Position numbers and translations under genes: made by a program. Shown here piece after piece: positions 7,468 through 16,188 of a stretch of 24,245 bases of DNA; within the stretch, counting starts at the first letter, position 1, and each line of letters starts with the position of its first letter. Source of the stretch: Draconibacterium orientale (GTDB taxonomy: Bacteria; Bacteroidota; Bacteroidia; Bacteroidales; UBA1556). The notes beneath the pieces are model-generated. The model had not been told where the DNA came from, searched no databases, and was given only the letters and a program-made list of their open reading frames with translations. The stretch spans positions 1 to 24,245 of the forward strand of contig DZDC01000017.1 of the NCBI GenBank assembly GCA_022736595.1, in the 5' to 3' direction.

Positions 7468-7916
7468 TGATCCAATCAAAAATAGAAATAAAGAACAAAA
7501 GAGCTCACTTTGAATACTTTCTGAGTGATGAACTTACTGCAGGTATTGTTTTAAGTGGAACTGAGATTAAATCAATTCGCTTGGGAAAGGTCAATCTTAC
7601 TGATGCCTATTGTGCCTTTTTCAAAGGCGAGTTATTCATCCGAAATATGCATATTTCTGAATATGTTTTTGGTTCCTATAATCGGCACGAACCTCGAAGC
7701 GAACGCAAATTGCTTTTGAATCGGAGGGAGCTTAAAAAGTATGAACTAAAAACCAAAGAAAAGGGATATACCATCATTCCATTACGGTTGTTTATCAATG
7801 ATGGCGGTTTGGCTAAAGTAGAAATAGCACTTGCCCGTGGCAAAAAGCTTTACGACAAACGAGATAGCCTTAAGGAGAAAGACATTCAACGCGAAATGGA
7901 TCGTAATAACTATTAA
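7467..7916 (+). CDS. smpB: SsrA-binding protein SmpB
   Basis: SmpB binds tmRNA and guides it into the A site of stalled ribosomes for trans-translation. The 149-residue protein shows the full family pattern: IKNKRAHFEYFLSDELTAGI near the N-terminus, GTEIKSIR near residue 31, a YNRHEPRSERKLLLNR segment, and the GKKLYDKRDSLKEKDIQREM tail that enters the decoding centre. The start ATG shares one base with the stop of the preceding gene (TAATG). It is the third gene of a compact cluster and is followed after 3 bases by the rhomboid gene. The tmRNA gene itself is not in this window. Confidence 0.97.
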   Translation: MIQSKIEIKNKRAHFEYFLSDELTAGIVLSGTEIKSIRLGKVNLTDAYCAFFKGELFIRNMHISEYVFGSYNRHEPRSERKLLLNRRELKKYELKTKEKGYTIIPLRLFINDGGLAKVEIALARGKKLYDKRDSLKEKDIQREMDRNNY

Positions 7917-7919
7917 ACT

Positions 7920-8537
7920 TTGGCAATCCTATATCTTTTAATCATTCCAACGGTAATAAGCTCCATTTTGGCCTTTAGAAATGAAGCCTTAATGGATCAT
8001 CTTAAATTTAATGCAGCTCATATCAAAGCATCCAACGAATGGTACCGATTCCTAAGCTATGGAATGGTTCATGCCGACTACTTGCATTTGGGGGTTAATA
8101 TGTATGTGTTGTATGCTTTTGGAAAGTGGGTAGTGTATGATTTCAATTGGATGTTTGACCAATTAGCAAATCTAATGTTTGTGGTATTGTACTTCACTGC
8201 CTTGGCCGTAAGCGTTGTCCCCTCCTATTTCAAAAACAAAAACAACCTTTTTTATAATGCTGTGGGAGCCAGTGGCGCTATTTCAGCTGTAGTATATGTT
8301 AGTATTATACTCAATCCTTTAAGCAGCATCAGTTTTATTTTTATTCCTATTTCCTTACCTGCTTGGATTTGGGGCGCGCTATATCTTATTTATTCAATGA
8401 TTATGAGCAAAAAAGGCAACACTCTTATTGGCCATAGTGCTCATTTTTGGGGGGCGGTGTATGGATTACTTTTTATTTTGGTCACCAAACCACAAGTTTA
8501 TATACTGTTTTTTGATAAACTTACAAAAGTTAACTAA
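7920..8537 (+). CDS. Rhomboid family intramembrane serine protease
   Basis: The 205-residue protein is a compact six-helix rhomboid, which cleaves membrane-spanning substrates within the bilayer. The catalytic pair is visible: Ser118 in GASGA and His175 in AHFWGA. The family's conserved HxxxN appears as His56-LGVN60 in the second helix, preceded by RFLSYGMVHADYLHL. The start is TTG at 7920; it is needed to include the first membrane helix (AILYLLIIPTVISSILAF), while the first in-frame ATG would remove that helix. It begins 3 bases after the smpB stop and is probably cotranscribed. Substrates are unknown. Confidence 0.9.
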   Translation: MAILYLLIIPTVISSILAFRNEALMDHLKFNAAHIKASNEWYRFLSYGMVHADYLHLGVNMYVLYAFGKWVVYDFNWMFDQLANLMFVVLYFTALAVSVVPSYFKNKNNLFYNAVGASGAISAVVYVSIILNPLSSISFIFIPISLPAWIWGALYLIYSMIMSKKGNTLIGHSAHFWGAVYGLLFILVTKPQVYILFFDKLTKVN

Positions 8538-8544
8538 CAAATTC

Positions 8545-8552
8545 TATTTTTG
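8545..8552 (+). promoter_or_regulatory. -7 promoter box for GH3-family gene
   Basis: TATTTTTG matches TAnnTTTG, 15 bases upstream of the ATG at 8568. This would give a very short leader. The -33 position is not convincing, so read-through from the upstream cluster is also possible. Confidence 0.45.
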
Positions 8553-8567
8553 TAAAAACTTTAAAAT

Positions 8568-10124
8568 ATGATTCAAATCAAGATTTCACCCTTTGATCAA
8601 TTCTTTATCAAAGTTTTAGATTTAAAAAAGCAAGGAAAGTTGATTTTCAAAAGATCAAAATCACCCTCAAAATTGCAGAAAAAGCAGTTGCTAAAACTCC
8701 TTAAAAAAGCCTCTAATACTATCATTGGACTTGATTATAACTTCCTTGACCTCATGTTCAAGAGCAATCCCATACAGGAATTTCAAAATTCTATTCCCAT
8801 TATGGATTACAGTTCGATGTACCAAAAATATTGGTCGAGGCAACTTAAGGGCGAAACCAATGTAAGTTGGCCCGGCAAAACCAAATACTATGCCCTCAGT
8901 TCGGGAACCTCTGAAGCGGCCAGCAAGTACATTCCTGTTACCCGTGATATGTTGAAATCCATAAAAAAAGCATCAGTCCGACAACTTCTAACCATCACCA
9001 AATACGATCATTTACCCCCCGAATTTTATAAAAAAGGTGCCTTGATGATTGGTGGCTCCACGCATCTCAACTTCAATGGAAATTATTATGAAGGTGACCT
9101 CAGCGGTATCACGGCAGCTAAAATCCCCTTTTGGTTTCAACATTTTTACAAACCCGGCAAAAAGATATCTAAGCTTCACGATTGGGATTTAAAGTTGAAA
9201 GAAATGGTGTCCAATGCTCCTAACTGGGACATTGCGGCCATAGTGGGAGTCCCTGCATGGGTTCAAATCTTAATTGAAAAAATCATAGAAGAATACAAAC
9301 TCAACAACATTCACGAACTGTGGCCTAACCTTACTTTTTATGTACACAGCGGAGTTTCCATTGCACCTTACCAAAAAAGTTTTGAGAAACTTTTGGGCAA
9401 ACCTATCTATTTTCGAGAATCCTACCTAGCCAGTGAAGGCTATATTGCCTTTGCCAACGACCCGCAAAGCGATGAAATGAGTCTTATCCTCAATAATGGA
9501 ATTTTCTTTGAATTTGTGGAATTTAACGACGACAACTTCGACGATGATGGAAACATTCGCAACAACGCCCGAAGCCTATGGATTGATGAAGTGGAAGAGA
9601 ATGTAAATTACGCTATACTGCTTACAACCAATGCCGGAGCATGGCGTTACCTGATTGGCGACACTATTATTTTTATCAATAAGAATTTGAGTCAAATTAG
9701 GATTACCGGTCGCACAAAACAGTATTTAAGTATTGTTGGAGAACATCTTTCTATTGATAATATGAGTAGAGCCATCGAACTCTGCCAATCGGATCTTAAG
9801 ATTACCATTAACGAATTTACTTTGCATGCCGAAAAGAATGGAACTCGCTTTGCTCATCATTGGTATGTTGCATGTAATCAAGATATTGATTCAAAAATAG
9901 TAGCCCAATGTATCGACCAACATCTATCAGAACTCAACGATGATTATCGGGTGGAACGATTGGAAGCAATTTCTGAAGTCAAACTTGACATACTGCCTGA
10001 AAATGCTTTTATGGAATTTATGAAGCTCAAAAACAAGTTGGGGGGTGCTCATAAATTTCCCAGAGTTTTAAAGGGAGACCGAATTGATGAGTGGGTAAAT
10101 TTTGTACAATCATATAAATCGTAA
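8568..10124 (+). CDS. GH3 family adenylate-forming enzyme
   Basis: The 518-residue protein matches the GH3 family, known from plant enzymes that activate a carboxylic acid as the acyl-adenylate and join it to an amino acid; bacterial members exist but their substrates are mostly unknown. Three ANL-superfamily motifs are in order: YYALSSGTSEAASKYIPVT (SSGT at 111-114), RESYLASEGYIAF in the middle (about 284-296), and WRYLIGDTIIF (about 364-374), followed by a TGRTKQYLSIVGEHLS hinge into the small C-terminal domain. Length and motif spacing look intact. It follows the rhomboid gene by 30 bases but has its own -7 box, so cotranscription is uncertain. No amino-acid or acyl-carrier neighbour hints at its substrate. 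Confidence 0.9.
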   Translation: MIQIKISPFDQFFIKVLDLKKQGKLIFKRSKSPSKLQKKQLLKLLKKASNTIIGLDYNFLDLMFKSNPIQEFQNSIPIMDYSSMYQKYWSRQLKGETNVSWPGKTKYYALSSGTSEAASKYIPVTRDMLKSIKKASVRQLLTITKYDHLPPEFYKKGALMIGGSTHLNFNGNYYEGDLSGITAAKIPFWFQHFYKPGKKISKLHDWDLKLKEMVSNAPNWDIAAIVGVPAWVQILIEKIIEEYKLNNIHELWPNLTFYVHSGVSIAPYQKSFEKLLGKPIYFRESYLASEGYIAFANDPQSDEMSLILNNGIFFEFVEFNDDNFDDDGNIRNNARSLWIDEVEENVNYAILLTTNAGAWRYLIGDTIIFINKNLSQIRITGRTKQYLSIVGEHLSIDNMSRAIELCQSDLKITINEFTLHAEKNGTRFAHHWYVACNQDIDSKIVAQCIDQHLSELNDDYRVERLEAISEVKLDILPENAFMEFMKLKNKLGGAHKFPRVLKGDRIDEWVNFVQSYKS

Positions 10125-10170
10125 ATAAGAGATTCAAAGTTGCTACCAAACTTAACGGACTTATCCTACA

Positions 10171-10215
10171 AAAGAATAGAGGCTGCTCAATAAAATTGGA
10201 CAGCCTCTATTCTTT
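10171..10215. terminator. Bidirectional terminator hairpin (repeated motif)
   Basis: Arms 10171-10185 and 10201-10215 are perfect 15-base complements (AAAGAATAGAGGCTG / CAGCCTCTATTCTTT) around a 15-base loop. It lies between two convergent stop codons (10124 and 10237). The core is nearly the same as the hairpin at 23021-23052. Confidence 0.85.
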
Positions 10216-10236
10216 ATATTCTAACAATGATACGCC

Positions 10237-11589
10237 CTACAAGTTAATCATAGTTTTTTGAACTTTTTGACTTGGAATAATGTAATTAATTCCAAAGTGA
10301 ATGTTGGAATAATGAACCTTATTGGGAACAAACACTCCTATGATATTATCGGTTGTAATATACATTTGTATGGGTTTAAAATTCGCAACAAAACCTAAAC
10401 CAACATTAAAATAACCCCTATTGTAAATGGAATAGCTGGCCAACAATCCAAGATTTGGAATTAACTGGCGGTAATAGTTTGCAGTAAAAGAAGGTCTCAA
10501 TTTTCCCTTAAAAATTTCAGTTCTCAGTAAAACTCCAAAACGATCTTTATCAGAATATTGATATTGAGCACCCAATAAAACCTTTGCGGTTAAGTAGGTG
10601 GTAAAATGGCGGGTATGATTTTCCACTTCAAAAAGACCAATTAAACTATCCTTTATTGCATCCCATCTAGCCTCCTGTTGAGCCTTATCCAATCCTTCAA
10701 ACTGATTCATATCTACACCTTTATAGGTAAATTCGGTCATCGACTGATAGTTTTTTTGCCAACGATTATAATTCATATATCCCAAATCGAGTACAGAGGC
10801 CGAGATAGTTAATTTATCATCAAATTTATAGGTTGCTCCAAAATCAGCACCAAGCCCAAAGTTTTTTGGGGAGAATAGATATTGCCCTTTGGTTATGCCG
10901 CTATCCTCAGGAATTGAAGTGTTTATAATAAAATTAGATTTGACGTCAAGGTAATAATAATCTTCAGTTGTCGTAACTGAGAGATCCATCTTATCGGTCA
11001 GAACTGCCGATTTTCCGAACAAAATTTTAGCTCTCAAACCAATATTCAGTTTGTCATTTAATTGATATGCTGCCCCTATGGCATATTCTCTATAATGCAA
11101 TGCTTTAAGCTCTAAAGGAGTTAAGTCGATAGTTTGTCCTACATATTCAGCGTTTCCATTGGCGACCAGCGAAACAAGCTTATCAGTATAAAAACTATTA
11201 ATGTCAATAATGTCGCTAATTGAGGCTGAAAAGTAAAACTTATTCCAGCACATTCCTGCATTAAGCCATTGCACAGCAGAATGAGAGCTTAGATTGTTTA
11301 ACGATTTTGAGTGTTCGAGAATACTTTTAGGATCAATGTATAAGGAGTCGTTTTGCTTATAAAAAAACTGGTCATAGGTTGCCCCAGAAGTTCCAAAGCC
11401 TCCGTAAACGCTACTTAAAGCTGGAATGCCAAAGTGAATTTTAGCGGCAGGAATAAAGGCAGGGTTATATAAATTCGATTGTGGAACCTCCGAAAGATGA
11501 TACACTCCAAAATCGAATTGAGCCATTGATTTTGTAGAGGTCAACAAAAGGAAACCACCAAAAATAAGAGACAATAATTTATAATTCAT
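10237..11589 (-). CDS. DUF5723-like outer-membrane beta-barrel protein
   Basis: The 450-residue protein has a signal peptide (MNYKLLSLIFGGFLLLTSTKSMA, then QFDFG). The mature part is rich in alternating amphipathic strands such as YREYAIGAAYQLNDKLNIGLRAKILFG and FGLGADFGAT, typical of a Bacteroidota outer-membrane barrel. An early PQSNLYNPAFIP segment and a GLGADFGATYKFDDKLTISA segment (about 248-267) match what I recall of DUF5723 proteins; the assignment is by pattern, not search. Molecular function is unknown. It sits 18 bases downstream of the lipoprotein gene on the same strand, so the two are very likely cotranscribed, and it ends at a bidirectional terminator. Confidence 0.7.
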   Translation of the reverse strand: MNYKLLSLIFGGFLLLTSTKSMAQFDFGVYHLSEVPQSNLYNPAFIPAAKIHFGIPALSSVYGGFGTSGATYDQFFYKQNDSLYIDPKSILEHSKSLNNLSSHSAVQWLNAGMCWNKFYFSASISDIIDINSFYTDKLVSLVANGNAEYVGQTIDLTPLELKALHYREYAIGAAYQLNDKLNIGLRAKILFGKSAVLTDKMDLSVTTTEDYYYLDVKSNFIINTSIPEDSGITKGQYLFSPKNFGLGADFGATYKFDDKLTISASVLDLGYMNYNRWQKNYQSMTEFTYKGVDMNQFEGLDKAQQEARWDAIKDSLIGLFEVENHTRHFTTYLTAKVLLGAQYQYSDKDRFGVLLRTEIFKGKLRPSFTANYYRQLIPNLGLLASYSIYNRGYFNVGLGFVANFKPIQMYITTDNIIGVFVPNKVHYSNIHFGINYIIPSQKVQKTMINL

Positions 11590-11607
11590 AATTCAATTTC
11601 AGAATAT

Positions 11608-13218
11608 TTAAAAATTGGTTTTGTATTCGCCTTTGGCCGATATTTCATAACTAATCTTGTAATCACTATAGATTTTAACAATCTTACTACCTGAATCGAT
11701 GGTATTCGCTTTTGCAGAAACAACCATTTTTTTGGCTTTAAGAAAGTTGTCCAATTTCTTTTCAGATAATTTTACAGTTACCATGTGATGTATTGGAGTG
11801 GTTACTCGATATGAGGGTGGTGATCCTGGAGTAGCTGCTTTGATAATTTGAGTCATTCCTGTAAATAGGCTATCAAAAACGACCCCATTAGAATCAGCAA
11901 GATATAATTGTAGCACAGCCTCTATAGGAAAGTAATTTAAGGCATTAATGTTCAAATCCAAGCTAACCAATTCGTCATAATCCGCTGGATTTCCAATATT
12001 GAGCTCTGAGGTGTCCTGCAAAGTGTATTTTATTGCACGACCGTGCATAGGAAGTTCCAATTCTAATCCCACTCTCACATTGCTAGTATCTGATATAAAA
12101 TTAGGCATCACCGAACCTAAGGGGTTTGATCTTGCATAACCTGCATACACAAGCTTCTCAGGATTAAGGTTCACCACATCTTTAATATTGGACTGGGTAT
12201 TATCAAAAATAAAGACAGAACTTGCCGAGGTTCCAAATTGAGTGGGATAATTTAGAGTCAATGTCGGCAAGAGAGGGGAAGTAATGTTCATATTGGTTGA
12301 ACCTTTACTTACATAAAACTTAGTAAAAGTCATATCCACCGGGAAACCATAGCTATTATCATAGTAAAGCCTTAATTTAGGATCTTCAAAAAGAATTTGA
12401 TCATCGACAATATTATCAAAAACATCAATATTGACAGAAGTTTCATTGATATCAAATTGATATTGATTAAAGAAACCATGAGCTTGATAATAAGTCAGGT
12501 TTTTAATACTCTGTTGAATTGTAAAAGTGTAAGGTGAATTATTGCTGCTATTTCCTCGACGAATCATTACTTTTACGTACTCTTCTACAACTGATTTACC
12601 TCCTTGTTGTTTGGTTTTCAAGAAATAATCATAAATGGGAATATCCTTCACAACATTCGTAGATCCGCTGCCTGAAATATTAATTCGATGAATAAAAGTA
12701 ATTCCGTATTTGGTCAAATCAGGGATAATAATTTCGACATAACCTTGATGATTGAGATTTGTATAAAATTCGAGATGTAAGGTTCCTGATTTTATCAAAA
12801 TACTGTCGATTCTTTCACCATTGGAACCTACATATTGTGGCGTTAGCAAGAGTATTTTTGAAGTACTATCTCCAGGAAACAGAGCGGAAGGTATAGAAAC
12901 ATACAATGAAGTATCAAATGACTGATCGGGAAACTGAATTACTTGATCGCTAAAACGGCTGACCGTATCCCCGCGATAAATTAAACTCAGCAAGCCATCT
13001 GAGTCTTCAATCCAAAAATTGGGGTTGTTTTTTACCACATCGCTCATGGATAAATCCCCATAAATAAGGGGTACGGCTGCATTTGGGTTCCAGATGCCAC
13101 CCGCTATTTTGTCAAATTCAAATCGATCTTTATAGCAAGACTGAGCTGTGATTCCAATTACTAGAACCCAAAGCCAAATTTTTGCATTAAAGTGAAATTT
13201 TTTACTATTGGAGAACAT
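11608..13218 (-). CDS. Large lipoprotein of unknown function
   Basis: I do not recognise a named family in this 536-residue protein. It begins with a positively charged stretch and hydrophobic helix (about 14-24) ending TAQSC, so Cys28 is the likely lipidated residue. The mature chain is strand-rich with many Ser/Thr/Asn/Asp, consistent with repeated beta-sandwich domains. Examples are LIKSGTLHLEFYTNLNHQGY near 141-160 and the strand pattern near 375-420 (NVRVGLELELPMHGRAIKYT). No catalytic motif is visible. Its stop is 18 bases before the start of the DUF5723-like barrel gene, and it lies 81 bases after the DUF3352-like gene on the same strand. The pairing suggests an outer-membrane lipoprotein working with the barrel; this is inference. 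Confidence 0.75.
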   Translation of the reverse strand: MFSNSKKFHFNAKIWLWVLVIGITAQSCYKDRFEFDKIAGGIWNPNAAVPLIYGDLSMSDVVKNNPNFWIEDSDGLLSLIYRGDTVSRFSDQVIQFPDQSFDTSLYVSIPSALFPGDSTSKILLLTPQYVGSNGERIDSILIKSGTLHLEFYTNLNHQGYVEIIIPDLTKYGITFIHRINISGSGSTNVVKDIPIYDYFLKTKQQGGKSVVEEYVKVMIRRGNSSNNSPYTFTIQQSIKNLTYYQAHGFFNQYQFDINETSVNIDVFDNIVDDQILFEDPKLRLYYDNSYGFPVDMTFTKFYVSKGSTNMNITSPLLPTLTLNYPTQFGTSASSVFIFDNTQSNIKDVVNLNPEKLVYAGYARSNPLGSVMPNFISDTSNVRVGLELELPMHGRAIKYTLQDTSELNIGNPADYDELVSLDLNINALNYFPIEAVLQLYLADSNGVVFDSLFTGMTQIIKAATPGSPPSYRVTTPIHHMVTVKLSEKKLDNFLKAKKMVVSAKANTIDSGSKIVKIYSDYKISYEISAKGEYKTNF

Positions 13219-13299
13219 ATTTTTCGATTAGTGTAAAATCAATAGAATACCTAAATAAAAAGTGGTTAAAAGTACATAAAAACTTCAAATGAAATCAAA

Positions 13300-15996
13300 T
13301 TAATTTACCTCATAATTAGTCACCAAACGACCACGAAATACAATAAGCCTAACCATTTGACTATTTGAACTTTGCAATAACAAATAATTTTCGCTCCCGT
13401 TTAAATCCTCTTGAATTTGCCATTGACCTTGGGCCGAAAAAAACACAAATTTGCCATTTTCAGGTGCAAAACCTATCACTTCTGTTCCGCTTGCAAGGGG
13501 TTGGTTTAAAATCTCTATCTTGGAGCTCAGTGTTGGTATTTCAGTCATGTTCCAAAGGGATTCAAAATTTCGGTTGTAGGCAAATAGTTGGTTATCATCG
13601 TAAACAACAAGTGCAATTGCTGACTTGCCGGAGGAGTTTGTTTTTAGAATATGGTTGCCAGTAAAACTATTTAAAACCTTCTTTTCAATAACTCCATTAT
13701 CCTCAATGAGAAGCATTCTTCCCGCTTGGTCTGAGGTGATAATCTTATTATCCCACTGGTTTAATGTATAATTATTACTCAATGTAAATGCCTTTTGTGC
13801 TTGCATTCTGCTTTCGCCTTTCCGATTTACATAGGCCATTTCTCCTTTGGAATTAAGAATTAAAAAATCCTTAGTTCCTAACTTATAATACTGTAATTCA
13901 ACTCCTTTATTAATATTAAACTTTGGAAATTGCCAACCTTTTAATGGTTTGAGGTTTTTATCAAAATTGTAAATTTTACCGTCACTTAAAGGAATGATAA
14001 ATCGGTAATCGTGAAGTTTATCAAAGTCCACCATCAATAAAGCTCCAGAAGCAGCCATGGGTAATTTGACTGGAAAAGGTTTCACGGGATTTCCATTGAG
14101 ATCAAACATAAATAATTTGTTATTTCCATTGTAAGCAAACTGCTTTTGCCCATTTCCATTGAAATCAATCCATTGCAAATTACCTTGTGGAAGTTCCACT
14201 CCAGGAATGGTCCATATTACACTCCCCTTTTCATCAATTCGATACATATTGCCCAGCTGGTCAAACACAATAATCTCAAAATCACCCTTTTCAGCATTAT
14301 AAAAACTAAATGGACCTTTAGCCACATCGCTTTCTAAAGCCACTTGCCAAGAGGAATTCTCACTTTCGGAGCTTTCATAATTCGACATCCAATGTAGGGA
14401 GGTAAAACTGCCCGAACTACCGTAAATAAACTGCATACAAAAATCACCCAACTGGGCATTTTGTTTCAAAAGTTCATCCATTTGGCCTTTGCCTTGTGTG
14501 TTTAAGTATGAAGGTAATCGAGTTGAAACCTTATTAACGTTGGCGTAAAAGGTGAAGTGGGATTCGGAATTTATTTTTTTACCAAACTCTTTAAAATGTT
14601 CAGACTGAGTGAGGTTACGATTAATTAAATACTCATCAACCCACTGATTTAGAATAGGTTTATCGGCTGAAAACATAATATAATTGTCGATAATAACCAT
14701 ATAAACTTCTTCCATCTTATGAAACACATTTCCAAAAACAGATGAAACTAAATAAGGTGAAGGGACATAGTAGATTCTATAACCTCTGTAAAGGTTGGTA
14801 TCGGCACTTTTCGATTCCAAAACACAACTCTTTTGCTCCAATTCTGAAATGATTTGTGCCGACTCTTTGCCATCAAAAGTATTAAACAAACCAAAGGTGG
14901 CTTCGGCACTGTCTGAATAAAAGGTGGTACCGCCAAAAACCAATTGATTGTTAACCAATGAAATTAATTGTTCTTCGACATTGGTTTCAAATTTTTGATT
15001 AAAAATTTCAATGGTAGTTAAATCGTCAGCGCTGTGATGTAGGTTGCGGTTCTTAATTAGATATTCGTTCAGCTTTTGGGCTCCCCAAACTAAACAAAAC
15101 TGGGTATTGGATGGCAAGTGACTAAACGACTCAGTAGCTACAGGTTCATAGCCATTGAAACTCGAGAGATAGTTTGAGGTACTATCAAAGTCGAGACTCA
15201 TTCCGGTCAATTTTGCTAAAGAGGTATCGCTATCCATATCCAAAACTGTATAACTCGATATGCTCGACAACCAATGTAAAGCATTGTAATACTGAGGATT
15301 TACTAAGGGAATCAACAAGCGATAAAAATGCTGATGGTTGATAAAAATTGACAATTCAGCATCGGAACCAGCAATTTTTGAAAGTTTATCAATTTTCTCG
15401 ATCCGGGTGGTTGATTGAGATCCTATGTCATACAATAGCTTTTCTATCAAAGAATTATCGGTTGAAATAAACAAATTACCTTCAAGATATGTCCAATAAT
15501 AGTTTGCCGATGAATAGCTCAATTTATAATACTCCCCTGCCCTTGACTTGATGGTTTGAATTTCACCAAGAAGCTCCAAAGATTTTAGCATACTTTTTTT
15601 AGAAGTAGCAGTTTCAAAACTAATCGATAAAAGACCTGAGAATTTGTCCTTTCCCATAAAATGCAAGGAAAAGAACAACTTGGATCGTTGCATATTTAAC
15701 TCGGCTTTTTTGGAATAATCTTGCGAAGCTGAATCTACCAAAAGCAATAATTGACGAATTTTGGCTTGCGACATCATCATCCGAGGAATCAAATCAGGGG
15801 ATGTTCGAAGATAAGTTAATTGATCTGCTGATTGGATTTCAAATATTATTGCAGCATTATCAGGGATAAAATAAAGCGCACTTTGTGATTTTTCATTGAC
15901 TTGATAAAAGAATTTTACCACTAAAAAAATCGCCAGACCTAATACAACTAGCGCTGAAGTAATTATCAAAATTAGTTTAGAATTAATTCTTACCAT
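13300..15996 (-). CDS. Membrane-anchored DUF3352-like protein with C-terminal beta-propeller-like repeats
   Basis: The 898-residue protein has one N-terminal membrane helix (about 8-30) and no lipobox, so the bulk probably faces the periplasm. Residues about 38-540 begin SALYFIPDNAAIIFEIQSAD and resemble the DUF3352-type domain seen in large Bacteroidota proteins (assignment by pattern). From about residue 570 a repeated unit appears: short strands ending in turns such as DQLGNMYRIDEKGSVIW, NKLFMFDLNGNPVKPFP, KIYNFDKNLKPLKGWQFPK and YVNRKGESRMQAQ, as in PQQ/WD-like propeller blades. A scaffolding or binding role is inferred; no enzyme motif is visible. It is the first gene of a minus-strand run with the lipoprotein and barrel genes. 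Confidence 0.75.
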   Translation of the reverse strand: MVRINSKLILIITSALVVLGLAIFLVVKFFYQVNEKSQSALYFIPDNAAIIFEIQSADQLTYLRTSPDLIPRMMMSQAKIRQLLLLVDSASQDYSKKAELNMQRSKLFFSLHFMGKDKFSGLLSISFETATSKKSMLKSLELLGEIQTIKSRAGEYYKLSYSSANYYWTYLEGNLFISTDNSLIEKLLYDIGSQSTTRIEKIDKLSKIAGSDAELSIFINHQHFYRLLIPLVNPQYYNALHWLSSISSYTVLDMDSDTSLAKLTGMSLDFDSTSNYLSSFNGYEPVATESFSHLPSNTQFCLVWGAQKLNEYLIKNRNLHHSADDLTTIEIFNQKFETNVEEQLISLVNNQLVFGGTTFYSDSAEATFGLFNTFDGKESAQIISELEQKSCVLESKSADTNLYRGYRIYYVPSPYLVSSVFGNVFHKMEEVYMVIIDNYIMFSADKPILNQWVDEYLINRNLTQSEHFKEFGKKINSESHFTFYANVNKVSTRLPSYLNTQGKGQMDELLKQNAQLGDFCMQFIYGSSGSFTSLHWMSNYESSESENSSWQVALESDVAKGPFSFYNAEKGDFEIIVFDQLGNMYRIDEKGSVIWTIPGVELPQGNLQWIDFNGNGQKQFAYNGNNKLFMFDLNGNPVKPFPVKLPMAASGALLMVDFDKLHDYRFIIPLSDGKIYNFDKNLKPLKGWQFPKFNINKGVELQYYKLGTKDFLILNSKGEMAYVNRKGESRMQAQKAFTLSNNYTLNQWDNKIITSDQAGRMLLIEDNGVIEKKVLNSFTGNHILKTNSSGKSAIALVVYDDNQLFAYNRNFESLWNMTEIPTLSSKIEILNQPLASGTEVIGFAPENGKFVFFSAQGQWQIQEDLNGSENYLLLQSSNSQMVRLIVFRGRLVTNYEVN

Positions 15997-16098
15997 TATA
16001 ACTCACTGAATAAGTATTATTTAAAAAAACACAATGTACAAACAAAAAAATAAAAACAGCAGAATACGTAACTGCCTTTTTTTTGAGATTTGACAAGC

Positions 16099-16106
16099 CA
16101 AAGGTA
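16099..16106 (-). promoter_or_regulatory. -7 promoter box for the envelope locus
   Basis: Minus-strand TACCTTTG (TAnnTTTG match) lies 102 bases upstream of the ATG at 15996, implying a leader of about 95 bases. No -33 box at normal spacing. Confidence 0.4.
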
Positions 16107-16139
16107 GGAAAAAGCACAAAGTATTTACACTTAAACTAA

Positions 16140-16169
16140 TTGCTTATTTTGATAAATTTTATACCTTTG
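16140..16169 (+). promoter_or_regulatory. Promoter of the unknown gene at 16189
   Basis: TTG at 16140-16142 is followed after 19 bases by TACCTTTG at 16162-16169, a full -33/-7 pair at consensus spacing, 19 bases upstream of the ATG. Confidence 0.65.
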
Positions 16170-16188
16170 AAAAATTAAAACCTACAAA

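Noticed and set aside
13365..13664. Open frame of 99 codons on the plus strand
   Set aside because: It lies wholly antisense to the 898-residue gene, has no promoter or family resemblance, and its composition reflects the opposite strand.
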